Shown piece by piece: positions 15,831 through 22,977 of a stretch of 64,000 nucleotides of DNA. The notes under the pieces are model-generated. The model saw nothing but the letters and a program-made list of their open reading frames with translations, did no database searches and had not been told where the DNA came from. The translations under genes were made by a program, and so were the position numbers. The stretch is from Falsibacillus pallidus (lineage in GTDB: Bacteria; Bacillota; Bacilli; Bacillales; DSM-25281): contig NZ_QQAY01000002.1 in NCBI RefSeq assembly GCF_003350505.1, positions 306,276-370,275 of the forward strand, in the 5' to 3' direction. Within the stretch, counting starts at the first letter, position 1. Every line of letters starts with the position of its first letter.

Positions 15831-15847
15831 AAGCGGAAGAACCGCTT
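15831..15847 (-). other. Intercistronic hairpin
   Basis: AAGCGG and CCGCTT with a 5-nt loop lie between the 42-aa and 83-aa genes; TTTCTGGGG follows on the minus strand. It could attenuate or process the transcript. Confidence 0.4.
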
Positions 15848-15883
15848 CTTGGGGCAGAAGATATCAGGATCCTAAAACTCTTC

Positions 15884-16012
15884 TTACATACCTAAAACTG
15901 CTGTGATGGCATCTCTGATTGCTTGGCGTTGTGCATCTGTGCCCAAAAGCAAGGCTAAGATATAAACGACACCCAACCCGATTGCCAAAAGAATGGAAAC
16001 TAAGTTAATCAT
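15884..16012 (-). CDS. 42-aa membrane peptide
   Basis: Too short for usual gene finders but well supported: ATG at 16012 follows GAAAGGAGGT at ideal spacing, and the frame reads MINLVSILLAIGLGVVYILA followed by LLLGTDAQRQAIRDAITAVL and GM. One transmembrane helix (about 3-23) is followed by a short amphipathic helix. It is the first gene of a two-gene unit with the 83-aa coiled-coil protein and is divergent from the tandem T-box leader. A perfect 12-bp palindrome GAAGATATCTTC lies 29 bp upstream of the start (16041-16052). Function unknown; size and shape are those of small membrane regulators or toxins. Confidence 0.65.
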   Translation of the reverse strand: MINLVSILLAIGLGVVYILALLLGTDAQRQAIRDAITAVLGM

Positions 16013-16040
16013 GAATTCTACCTCCTTTCAAAAGGAAATA

Positions 16041-16052
16041 GAAGATATCTTC
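16041..16052. promoter_or_regulatory. 12-bp palindrome upstream of the membrane peptide gene
   Basis: GAAGATATCTTC is perfectly self-complementary and lies between the start of the 42-aa gene and a CATATCTT block that resembles a sporulation sigma-E/K minus-10. A candidate operator. Confidence 0.3.
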
Positions 16053-16169
16053 TTACATTCATAAGATATGAAAGTTAAGGGGACATGCTTATGCGAATTT
16101 ACTAGTTTTCTAAAAAGGGCTAGGAGATATTATAAAAAAATAGTTTGTAAAAAAATGTTTATCAGACTA

Positions 16170-16198
16170 TTGCAACTTTTATGAAGGTAGTGTATATT
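16170..16198 (+). promoter_or_regulatory. Sigma-A promoter of the T-box leader
   Basis: TTGCAA at 16170-16175 and TATATT at 16193-16198 with a 17-bp spacer, just before the first T-box element. Confidence 0.7.
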
Positions 16199-16214
16199 CT
16201 GTAGTAATCAATCA

Positions 16215-16475
16215 AAGCGAAATGCTTGGATCAGGACATGAGTAATTCCAACCTCATTCAAAGAGACGGAAGGGCAGCTGAAAACTTCCGATTGCAGGGG
16301 AATGACTTACCACCTGGGAGCCGCATTGGGGAACATTGAGCAACCGATGCCGCAGACGCTGCGTTAAAGCGACAAAGTGCCGCATCGATTCTGATGAATC
16401 AGCGGAATTTGGGTGGAACCACGGGTATCTCACACACTCGTCCCTATTTATAGATAGGGATGGGTGTGTTTTTAT
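16215..16475 (+). promoter_or_regulatory. T-box riboswitch 1 (threonine specifier ACC)
   Basis: The T-box core AATTTGGGTGGAACCACG is at 16406-16423 and is followed by a terminator stem (ACACACTCGTCCCTAT and ATAGGGATGGGTGTGT, then T run, about 16431-16475). The upstream stem I region starts with AGGACATGAGTAATTCC; its partner GGAAT is followed by GACTTACC with the probable specifier ACC at 16309-16311 and a conserved purine after it. Uncharged tRNA-Thr would stabilise the antiterminator formed by the core. ACC is chosen because it is shared with element 2 and fits the downstream ThrRS-like domain. Confidence 0.9.
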
Positions 16476-16494
16476 TTTCCAAAAAAGAAAAGCA

Positions 16495-16745
16495 AAGAAC
16501 AGGACACGAGTGATTTTCACCGGTTTGACAGAGAGGGAGAGTGCTGAGAACTCCTAAACATAGGGAATATCATTTACCGCCTGGGAGCCGCATTGGGGAA
16601 CATTGAGCAAACGATGCCGCAGACGCTGCGTTAAAGCATACGAAGTGCCGCATGGTTTTTGAAGAAAAACCAGCGGAATTTGGGTGGAACCACGGGTATT
16701 TATCACACTCGTCCCTTTTATAGGGATGGGTGTGTTTTTTTATTT
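16495..16745 (+). promoter_or_regulatory. T-box riboswitch 2 (threonine specifier ACC)
   Basis: A second complete T-box in tandem. Core AATTTGGGTGGAACCACG at 16677-16694, terminator stem from about 16703 to 16742 (ACACTCGTCCCT and AGGGATGGGTGTG, then T run). The stem I 5-prime side starts AGGACACGAG, and the probable specifier ACC is at 16576-16578 in TTACCGCC. The segment from CCTGGGAGCC to the stem before the core is almost identical to element 1, so the pair arose by duplication. Tandem T-boxes make the response to tRNA charging steeper; B. subtilis thrZ is the known threonine example. Confidence 0.9.
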
Positions 16746-16774
16746 TTATTAAATAATAAAAAGGAGAGAGTATT

Positions 16775-17170
16775 ATGCAAAATTCATTTCAATCACTTAA
16801 TGAGGAAATGCTAAAAAAGGATTTACAAGAATTCATGGAAGGCCGCTTGAATTCTGTACAAAAAGAAGAAGGAGTGGTTTCTGCCATCATCCTGCCTCAT
16901 TCCGAGGAAGATCATTCAGAATTTGCCGCTGAAATCGCGAGAAAATTGAAGCAGGCAGGAGTCCACTTAAAACTGGATGAACGGAATTTATCGTATGAGC
17001 AAAAATTGAACGAGGCAGTGGAAGAAGGCTGGGATTATGTTGTTTCTCTTGGTGACAAAGAAAAGGAATATTATTATTTGAGTGTAAGGGAAAAAAGTGC
17101 AGTTAAATTTGAATTTTTCTGGCTTGGCGACTTTATAAAAATCGCACGCAAAAGAAGGCACTCCTTATAA
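16775..17170 (+). CDS. Free-standing ThrRS-like anticodon-binding domain protein
   Basis: 131 aa, ATG at 16775 behind AAAAAGGAGAG. After a helical N-terminus (1-36) the protein matches the HGTP anticodon-binding fold that ends threonyl-tRNA synthetase: SAIILPHSEEDHSEFAAEIA, KLKQAGVHLKLDERN, then DYVVSLGDKEKEYYYLSVRE. There is no aminoacylation core and no TGS or editing domain. It is the only gene behind two threonine T-boxes, so it is made when tRNA-Thr is uncharged. It may be a shrunken thrZ or a true regulator that binds tRNA-Thr. The gene overlaps the 3-prime end of the convergent DUF421 gene by 6 bp. Confidence 0.75.
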   Translation: MQNSFQSLNEEMLKKDLQEFMEGRLNSVQKEEGVVSAIILPHSEEDHSEFAAEIARKLKQAGVHLKLDERNLSYEQKLNEAVEEGWDYVVSLGDKEKEYYYLSVREKSAVKFEFFWLGDFIKIARKRRHSL

Positions 17171-17183
17171 GGGAGACGCCTTC
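17153..17183. terminator. Shared hairpin in the overlap of convergent genes
   Basis: AGAAGGC and GCCTTCT flank an inner CTCCTTATAAGGGAG palindrome, lying across both 3-prime ends. Confidence 0.5.
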
Positions 17184-17869
17184 TGCTTGTTGTATTCATC
17201 CACAAATAGCGTGCCATTCGAGCTGATGACTGCATAGAACACGTTATTAAGCTGAATTCGTCTCTTCAGCAATTCTTCCAAAACCCACTTTTCTGTATAA
17301 GGTGTCCTCAAGTTTTCTTTAATCAGTTTCCTTTCCATCACCACTTCAATAGGAAGGGATTGGACATTTTGAATCATCGGATTAATATCTGATTTGGATG
17401 CTGGTTCATAGGCTGTTTTTTTCATGATAGAGAGATTTCCGCTGGATTCCAAAATCGCCATTTCCACTTGGGTGATGTCAAATATCCCTTGTTCTCGCAA
17501 ATGTTGATTTAAGTTATCGATTGAATATTTGATCCGTTTCATTGCTTCTTCATTGATTTTTCCATTTTCAATGACCGGTTCCGGTTTTCCTGAGAAAAAT
17601 GACCGGAATTTTCTGCTGTAAAAGGAAGAATTGAGAACTATGATATACAAGATGATAAGTGAAATAAATGACCAAAGAAGGGGCCAAAATTTCAAGTTTG
17701 TATCGAATCCCATATTGGCAATGAATGACCCCAAGGTAATTGATAGGGCAAAACTATAATGGTTTTTGTGGGCATTCAACTGTTTTCCGATAAAAAACGT
17801 GACCAACAATAATATCAGTAAAGAAAAAATCGTGCGTAAAACGGCGGGTATGGTGATTTCCATAATCAT
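17165..17869 (-). CDS. DUF421 (YetF-like) membrane protein
   Basis: 234 aa. Three transmembrane segments at the N-terminus (about 8-28, 36-54, 60-82) are followed by the conserved cytoplasmic DUF421 domain: GKPEPVIENGKINEEAMKRI, then LNQHLREQGIFDITQVEMAI and ESSGNLSIMKK, with a second half ending FYAVISSNGTLFVDEY. This is the YetF/YrbG/YdfS layout of Bacillus spore and envelope proteins; paralogues in B. subtilis act in spore germination water-channel formation (5AF/FigP and related), but that role cannot be assumed here. Start ATG 17869 or 17863, both with a weak TAGGATG site. Confidence 0.85.
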   Translation of the reverse strand: MIMEITIPAVLRTIFSLLILLLVTFFIGKQLNAHKNHYSFALSITLGSFIANMGFDTNLKFWPLLWSFISLIILYIIVLNSSFYSRKFRSFFSGKPEPVIENGKINEEAMKRIKYSIDNLNQHLREQGIFDITQVEMAILESSGNLSIMKKTAYEPASKSDINPMIQNVQSLPIEVVMERKLIKENLRTPYTEKWVLEELLKRRIQLNNVFYAVISSNGTLFVDEYNKQKASPL

Positions 17870-17929
17870 AACATCCTAACATTTACGTATTAGGATTATT
17901 ATCCCACCCGTTGAGTCATCAAATACCCC

Positions 17930-19150
17930 TTACACAGCAGTTTCCTTTGTTTTCTCCACGAATGCTTTCTTCATAAAAGGAATGATCAATGAAATCCCTG
18001 ATAATGCTACGATCAGCCCCGACCAGCTTAAAATGGAAGACATGGCTATATAGTTGATAATGAACGAGCCAAACAACGTGCCAATTGGAACGATAAACGT
18101 CGAAAGGGCTGTCAGGACGCTGCCCACCCTTCCCCTTTTGTCATCCGGAACAAGTGTCTGAAACAAAGTGGAAATCCCGACGCTCGCTAGGCTGATCCCA
18201 AACCCCAAAACAAAGGCAAAGGAAATCAAGGCAAAATAGGATTGTAAGAAAAGACCTGCAATCAGCAGCGCGATGCCTTCAATGCTTAGACCAAAAATGA
18301 CCATGGCCGTTTTATTTTTAAAGACATTCCATAAAATGAGCAGGCTTCCGGCTAAAGCACCGATGGAAATGGATGCATCGATGAAACCCATCGTGCTTGC
18401 GCTTGTTTGCAAGATCTGGCTGCAAATGATGGTGATATAAACCTGCAGAGGCGCAAGGAAAAAGTTAATTAAAATCCCTCCAACTGCAATAAGGTGTAGA
18501 AGGGGACCGAAATGCCAAATATACTGAAGGCCTTCTTTAAATTGCTCCATGAATTTTGATTGTCTGTTCTTCAAATCAAGAATCGGAATTCTGATAAAGG
18601 ATTCAGACAAAGCGGATAAAATAAAGGATACTCCGTTAATCAGAAAAAGGATCCACATATCTGTAAAGGCTATCAACGCACCCCCGATTGCCGGTCCAAG
18701 GATATTCGACATCTGGGTGGTCATTTGCGTCAAAGAATTCGCTTTTGCCAATTGATCTTGCGGCACAATTAAAGGAACCGTCGATGAAATGGCAGGGGAG
18801 AAAAAGGCTGAGACAGATGAAGATAGAATCATAAGGACGTAGAGCCACGCAAGGGGAAAAGATTCTGCTAGTATCAATAAACTCATCCCTATCATTAGAA
18901 CTCCATTAAGCAAATCGGTTGAAATGAGCAGCTGCTTTTTCAGATTGCGGTCAGAGAGGACACCAGCAATGGGAGAGAAAATCACAGTTGGAATGGTGAA
19001 GCATAGAACGCTCAATCCTAAAGCCACAGAAGACCCCGTCTTCTCTGCGATATACCACATCAAAGCAATCATGTACAACCGGTTTCCAAAGACTGATACT
19101 GTATTTCCTACCCATAAAAGGAGAAAATCCCGATTTTTCCATAATGACAT
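17930..19150 (-). CDS. MFS efflux transporter
   Basis: 406 aa from the ATG at 19150 (MSLWKNRDFLLLWVG), placed by AAGAGGTG; the longer frame to 19195 runs through the putative operator. About 12 transmembrane segments of the EntS/MefA-like MFS branch: FGNRLYMIALMWYIAEKTGS, GVLSDRNLKKQLLISTDLLN (the loop 2-3 motif), and SLASVGISTLFQTLVPDDKR. Drug or metabolite export is likely. An ArsR-type regulator gene lies directly upstream on the same strand, and the palindrome TTCGATACAAATCGAA sits 36 bp before this start. Confidence 0.9.
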   Translation of the reverse strand: MSLWKNRDFLLLWVGNTVSVFGNRLYMIALMWYIAEKTGSSVALGLSVLCFTIPTVIFSPIAGVLSDRNLKKQLLISTDLLNGVLMIGMSLLILAESFPLAWLYVLMILSSSVSAFFSPAISSTVPLIVPQDQLAKANSLTQMTTQMSNILGPAIGGALIAFTDMWILFLINGVSFILSALSESFIRIPILDLKNRQSKFMEQFKEGLQYIWHFGPLLHLIAVGGILINFFLAPLQVYITIICSQILQTSASTMGFIDASISIGALAGSLLILWNVFKNKTAMVIFGLSIEGIALLIAGLFLQSYFALISFAFVLGFGISLASVGISTLFQTLVPDDKRGRVGSVLTALSTFIVPIGTLFGSFIINYIAMSSILSWSGLIVALSGISLIIPFMKKAFVEKTKETAV

Positions 19151-19185
19151 AAAAACACCTCTTTTAATATTTGTTGAAATAGTGT

Positions 19186-19201
19186 TTCGATACAAATCGA
19201 A
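19186..19201. promoter_or_regulatory. Putative ArsR operator upstream of the MFS gene
   Basis: The inverted repeat TTCGAT-ACAA-ATCGAA recurs with one mismatch at 20370-20385, upstream of the ArsR gene. Flanking bases are also similar (TTTAAGA and TCTAAAA). Confidence 0.6.
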
Positions 19202-19218
19202 TTTAAGATTTTATGAAA

Positions 19219-19235
19219 AGCCCTCCTATAGGGCT
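19219..19235 (-). terminator. Hairpin between ArsR and MFS genes
   Basis: On the minus strand AGCCCT and AGGGCT flank a 5-nt loop and are followed by TTTTC, just after the regulator stop; a weak terminator. Confidence 0.55.
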
Positions 19236-19237
19236 AA

Positions 19238-20281
19238 TCATTCGGAAAAAAGATTGGATGCAGCTTCGAAGAGCTCTTGGACCTTCTCTTTGTTCAGTTC
19301 AAAATAAACTTTATTCTCCATTCGTTTTGAAGTGACGATTTCATAGCTGGTCAAGAGGGAAAGGTGATGCGACACAGTTGAATTTGATAAATTGAGTTTC
19401 TTGGCCAATTCATAGCCGTAGAATGGCGACTTGCTTAGCATTTTCATGAGTTTCAGCCTTTTTTCGTCCCCGATTATTTTCAAAGCGTCCAATAGCTTCT
19501 CTTCGGTCCATCCCTCTGGCTGGCCATTTTCCGGCTGGTTGATTCCATAAAGGCATAAAATCGACCCTTCCTTATTGGATACCATTGAAGCGTGGCCATA
19601 AAAGAAGGAAGGGGCAAAAATTACCTCGGTCATCGGATCCAACACTGTATCCTTGGACAGGTATGGGAAAATCTCAAGGGCTTTGGATCGAGAAGATAAC
19701 ACTCCCGCATCTTTGATGATAAGGTAGCTTTCCTCATGATGTTCGAGAGCAAGATCCAGTTCATTTTTAAAGATGGAAACATAATAGTTTTTAAGAAGTG
19801 AGATCAGTCTTTCTTTCGTCTCTTCTCGATTGACGTATAGGAAAGTCAGCTTCCATTTCTCGGATTCCGGAATGGTCGATTCATTGATGAAATCAAGGAC
19901 CTCCCCGGGATCGTTGATGGATTCGATCTCCTTGGATGTATAACCGGTTTGAAGCAGGTAGGTAAATAAATCAGCTGCTGGTGTATCGGCTAGTCTGACT
20001 AAAAACTGCTCAATATCTTGATGAGTATTGGTTTCGAATGAAAAACGGATTAGCGAAAGACCGATAAATGTTTCATAGTGGAAGAAAATATCCACTTCCT
20101 TTTTTTGCTCCAGATTCATTGCTGAGCCAATTCGCTCCAGACAAGATTTTAAAGTGGGGTGTAGTTCATACTCACTCTTTTTGGGCTTGATTTTTTCATT
20201 GTTGTGAACGATATAAAGGGAAGCAAGAAATTCAAAGACGGGAGAACTGATAAAGTGAATCCCGGTTTGTTGGTTGGTCAA
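19238..20281 (-). CDS. ArsR-family regulator with long N-terminal domain
   Basis: About 347 aa. The winged helix is at the C-terminus (about 265-345): LKIIGDEKRLKLMKMLSKSP, ELAKKLNLSNSTVSHHLSLL, then SKRMENKVYFELN. The first 250 residues form an uncharacterised helical domain, as in the two-domain ArsR regulators of Bacillus. Start is uncertain: the GTG at 20293 lies inside the GGAGGTG site itself, so TTG at 20281 is preferred. A matching operator-like palindrome is found before this gene and before the MFS gene, supporting autoregulation and control of efflux. Confidence 0.75.
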   Translation of the reverse strand: MTNQQTGIHFISSPVFEFLASLYIVHNNEKIKPKKSEYELHPTLKSCLERIGSAMNLEQKKEVDIFFHYETFIGLSLIRFSFETNTHQDIEQFLVRLADTPAADLFTYLLQTGYTSKEIESINDPGEVLDFINESTIPESEKWKLTFLYVNREETKERLISLLKNYYVSIFKNELDLALEHHEESYLIIKDAGVLSSRSKALEIFPYLSKDTVLDPMTEVIFAPSFFYGHASMVSNKEGSILCLYGINQPENGQPEGWTEEKLLDALKIIGDEKRLKLMKMLSKSPFYGYELAKKLNLSNSTVSHHLSLLTSYEIVTSKRMENKVYFELNKEKVQELFEAASNLFSE

Positions 20282-20369
20282 CGGAAAAAGCACCTCCGAT
20301 ATTTTTCGAATTAAACATTAGATATAAATAGAATGATAATGCTTTATTTCATATTCGTCAATTGTGTCT

Positions 20370-20385
20370 TTTGATACAAATCGAA
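20370..20385. promoter_or_regulatory. Putative ArsR operator upstream of the regulator gene
   Basis: TTTGATACAAATCGAA differs in one base from the palindrome at 19186-19201 and lies about 90 bp before the regulator start. Confidence 0.55.
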
Positions 20386-20422
20386 TCTAAAATCAATCCA
20401 GGATTTTTTAGGTGTATTTACT

Positions 20423-20460
20423 TTGACTTCGAGATATTACGGGAGTATAGTACATATGTA
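20423..20460 (+). promoter_or_regulatory. Sigma-A promoter of catE-like gene with overlapping palindrome
   Basis: TTGACT (20423-20428), 17-bp spacer, TATAGT (20446-20451). The perfect palindrome TACATATGTA (20451-20460) begins at the last base of the minus-10, a good place for a repressor. Confidence 0.65.
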
Positions 20461-20490
20461 ATGTATTTGCTTGAAAGGAAGTCCTAGATA

Positions 20491-21348
20491 ATGAAACAAT
20501 CATTCCATGAATCTCCGAATATATATCCAGGAGAAATTGAGTTATCAGTAGAAAATATTGATCAATCCACTCGTTTTTATCAAGAAATCATAGGATTGAA
20601 GATTCTACAGCAGACCGAGAAAACAGCAGTTCTGACAGCTGATGGCCAAAAACCATTGGTTCGATTGGTTCAGCCTGAGGAAATCGCGAAAAGGAATCCA
20701 TCTTCAGCCGGCCTATTCCATTTCGCCCTCTTGATTCCAGATCGCAAAAGCTTGGCTGATGTTCTGCGTCATTTTGCGCTTGCCGGCTATCCTCTCCAGG
20801 GCGGATCTGATCATCTTGTAAGTGAAGCCATTTATTTGGCCGATCCGGATGGGAATGGAATCGAAATTTATTCAGACCGCCACCCTGACGATTGGAAATG
20901 GGAAAACGGGAAGGTATCCATGGACACTATCCAATTGAATGTCAACGATTTGATGGCCAAATGGGATGGAGATGAATGGACCGGACTCCCGGAAGATACG
21001 ATCATGGGGCATATCCACCTGCAGGTATCGGATTTGAATCAGTCAGAGCAGTTTTATACCGGGTTGCTTGGCTTTGATGTGGTGAATCGATACGGATCGC
21101 AGGCACTGTTCATCTCAACGGGAAAATACCACCATCATATTGGATTGAATACGTGGAACAGCAAGGGAGCTGGCCCTCAGCCGGAAAATAAAACAGGATT
21201 GAATTGGTATTCCTTGATTTATCCAAGTGAACAAGAGAGGAATGCAGCCGCAGCAAAATTGGCTGCTGCAGGCTATTCCATTAAAGAAAATCATCATGAG
21301 GTTCTTGTGAAAGATCCATCTGGAATAACCATTTCATTGAAATATTAA
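20491..21348 (+). CDS. catE: CatE-like extradiol dioxygenase, two VOC domains
   Basis: 285 aa, the same length as B. subtilis CatE. Two vicinal-oxygen-chelate domains: the first begins IELSVENIDQSTRFYQEIIG and ends DPDGNGIEIYSDR; the second begins GHIHLQVSDLNQSEQFYTGL and contains YHHHIGLNTW. The metal ligands His (GHIHLQV), His (HHHIGLN) and a late Glu are expected in the second half. CatE is catechol-2,3-dioxygenase used for detoxifying catechols and quinones. The promoter carries a palindrome overlapping the minus-10, fitting repression by a MarR/DUF24-type quinone sensor, which is not encoded nearby. Confidence 0.8.
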   Translation: MKQSFHESPNIYPGEIELSVENIDQSTRFYQEIIGLKILQQTEKTAVLTADGQKPLVRLVQPEEIAKRNPSSAGLFHFALLIPDRKSLADVLRHFALAGYPLQGGSDHLVSEAIYLADPDGNGIEIYSDRHPDDWKWENGKVSMDTIQLNVNDLMAKWDGDEWTGLPEDTIMGHIHLQVSDLNQSEQFYTGLLGFDVVNRYGSQALFISTGKYHHHIGLNTWNSKGAGPQPENKTGLNWYSLIYPSEQERNAAAAKLAAAGYSIKENHHEVLVKDPSGITISLKY

Positions 21349-21353
21349 ATGAC

Positions 21354-21387
21354 ACGCTGGGTGCCTTGGGCATTCCAGCGTTTTTTT
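21354..21387 (+). terminator. Terminator of catE-like gene
   Basis: ACGCTGG and CCAGCG form the stem, followed by seven T. Confidence 0.85.
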
Positions 21388-21409
21388 CGACAAGATTCGA
21401 GTGGTGTCT
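21387..21409 (-). repeat. REP-like element, partial
   Basis: Read on the minus strand: CACCACTCGAATCTTGTCGA. It matches the central blocks of the element at 33127-33164 (CACCACCCGAATTTTGTC) and directly follows the terminator T run. Confidence 0.45.
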
Positions 21410-21499
21410 ATTTTGGTGTTACTCTAGGTTTTCACTTTCGGAATATTATGGAAATGTGGTATGATCATGAAATATCTTTTATTTTTTGGGGGGATTTAG

Positions 21500-21976
21500 G
21501 TGTCTTATCCAATCAGGGTGAGAGCAGGGGTTGTGATCATTGAGAATGATCATATTCTTCTTACTGAGTTTAAGGATGAAAAAAGTGGTCTTCATTACAA
21601 TTTTCCAAGCGGCGGCGTAGAAGCCGGTGAATCGGTAAAAGAAGCAGCAAAGAGGGAAGCTTGGGAAGAAGGGGGAGTGGAAGTGGAAATTGGGGAGTTT
21701 GCGTTTTCCTACGAATATTCCCCGCATTTGATTGACCATCGATTTGGTCCGGTTCAAGCGCTCAGCATGATCTTCAAAGCCACGCTTGACAGAAACTACG
21801 ATTCATTCCAACCGGCGGCTCCGGATCCAAGGCAGATTGGGGCAAAGTGGATTCCCATTGAGAAACTGAGGGAAATCAAGCTTTATCCGGTTATTCAGGA
21901 AGAATTGCTGAATTATTTGCAGGACGGTGTGAAAGGTCAATACATAGAAGAGCATACCCTGTTCAAGAAAGTGTGA
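21500..21976 (+). CDS. Nudix hydrolase
   Basis: 158 aa, GTG start at 21500 behind GGGGGGAT. The Nudix box is complete at about residues 38-60: GGVEAGESVKEAAKREAWEE then GG, with all consensus Gly and Glu residues. The N-terminus (RVRAGVVIIENDHILLTEF) is the usual first strand. Nucleoside-diphosphate-linked substrate unknown. Single gene. Confidence 0.9.
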   Translation: MSYPIRVRAGVVIIENDHILLTEFKDEKSGLHYNFPSGGVEAGESVKEAAKREAWEEGGVEVEIGEFAFSYEYSPHLIDHRFGPVQALSMIFKATLDRNYDSFQPAAPDPRQIGAKWIPIEKLREIKLYPVIQEELLNYLQDGVKGQYIEEHTLFKKV

Positions 21977-22160
21977 GGATTTGCCCAATTTCCATCAAAT
22001 TTCCCTTTTCCTTTTTCTTTTGTCCGGGTATTCAGTATAATGAAAAAGGATGAACACTGGACGCTGGGATGTTAATGAAATAAAAAGACTCAGCAAATCC
22101 TTAAAAGCAAGCATCCATTGCACTAATTGACGCCAAGATCTTAGTAAATGAGGGATTTGA

Positions 22161-22748
22161 ATGAAAGAAAGCAGCAAAAGTGAACTAATGAGCTGGATAA
22201 AAACCATAGGAATCACAGTCATAGTCGTCATCCTTGTGAGATCCTTCCTCTTCTCAAATTATGTAGTAGAAGGTAAATCGATGATGCCTACCCTTCAGGA
22301 TGGAAACCGCTTGATTGTCGGCAAACTTGACTATGACCTGAAAAAGCCGGATCGATTTGACATCATCGTCTTCCATGCAACCGAAACCGCTGATTATGTG
22401 AAGCGCGTCATCGGACTGCCGGGAGATAAAGTTGCTTACAAAAATGATACTTTGTACATCAACGGCAAACCCATGAAAGAACCATATTTAAAACAATATA
22501 AAGCAAGGGTGACACAAGGGAATCTAACCCCTGATTTCACGCTTGAAGAAATTACAGGCGAAACAACCGTGCCAAAAGGAAAGCTCTTCGTCCTTGGCGA
22601 TAACCGCCAAGTCAGTGAAGACAGCCGCGTCTTTGGATTTGTGGATCAAGACAAAGTGGTGGGAAAAGTGGATCTCCGCATCTTCCCATTCAATGAAATG
22701 CAAATCTTTACGGACAAAGAATCTGGCGCATCGTCAGCTGCTGAATAA
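22161..22748 (+). CDS. lepB: Type I signal peptidase
   Basis: 195 aa. One N-terminal transmembrane anchor (about 12-31), then the catalytic serine in GKSMMPTL (Ser40) and the general-base lysine in DYVKRVIGLPGD (Lys81), followed by LFVLGDNRQVSEDSR (box E). This is the SipS/SipT-like single-anchor Bacillus type, with the active site outside the membrane, removing signal peptides from secreted proteins. ATG follows GAGGGATTTGA. Genomes of this group carry several such enzymes, so which Sip paralogue this is cannot be told. Confidence 0.92.
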   Translation: MKESSKSELMSWIKTIGITVIVVILVRSFLFSNYVVEGKSMMPTLQDGNRLIVGKLDYDLKKPDRFDIIVFHATETADYVKRVIGLPGDKVAYKNDTLYINGKPMKEPYLKQYKARVTQGNLTPDFTLEEITGETTVPKGKLFVLGDNRQVSEDSRVFGFVDQDKVVGKVDLRIFPFNEMQIFTDKESGASSAAE

Positions 22749-22753
22749 CGAAA

Positions 22754-22790
22754 TGCCCGCTGGATCAATATGAATCCCGCGGGCTTTTTC
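22754..22790 (+). terminator. Terminator of signal peptidase gene
   Basis: GCCCGC and GCGGGC with inner GGAT/ATCC pairing, followed by TTTTTC. Confidence 0.85.
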
Positions 22791-22977
22791 GTGTTTTTAA
22801 GAAGAATTTCACGGATTTCCCGAGGGCTCCACCTAGTGCTGAAATAAAATCCCCTTTAATTTCCGATACTAATAAGCAATAAAATATTTGCTGGGCAGAC
22901 CGCGGCATAGGTTAGTCACAGCCAATACTAGGGTAAAGAAAAGCAGATTGAATTACATATAGATATGGGGTTTTTGG

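Noticed and set aside
20452-20470. The TACATATGTA palindrome as a specific CatR or YodB operator
   Set aside because: I cannot recall the exact operator consensus well enough, so it is listed only as a palindrome at the promoter.
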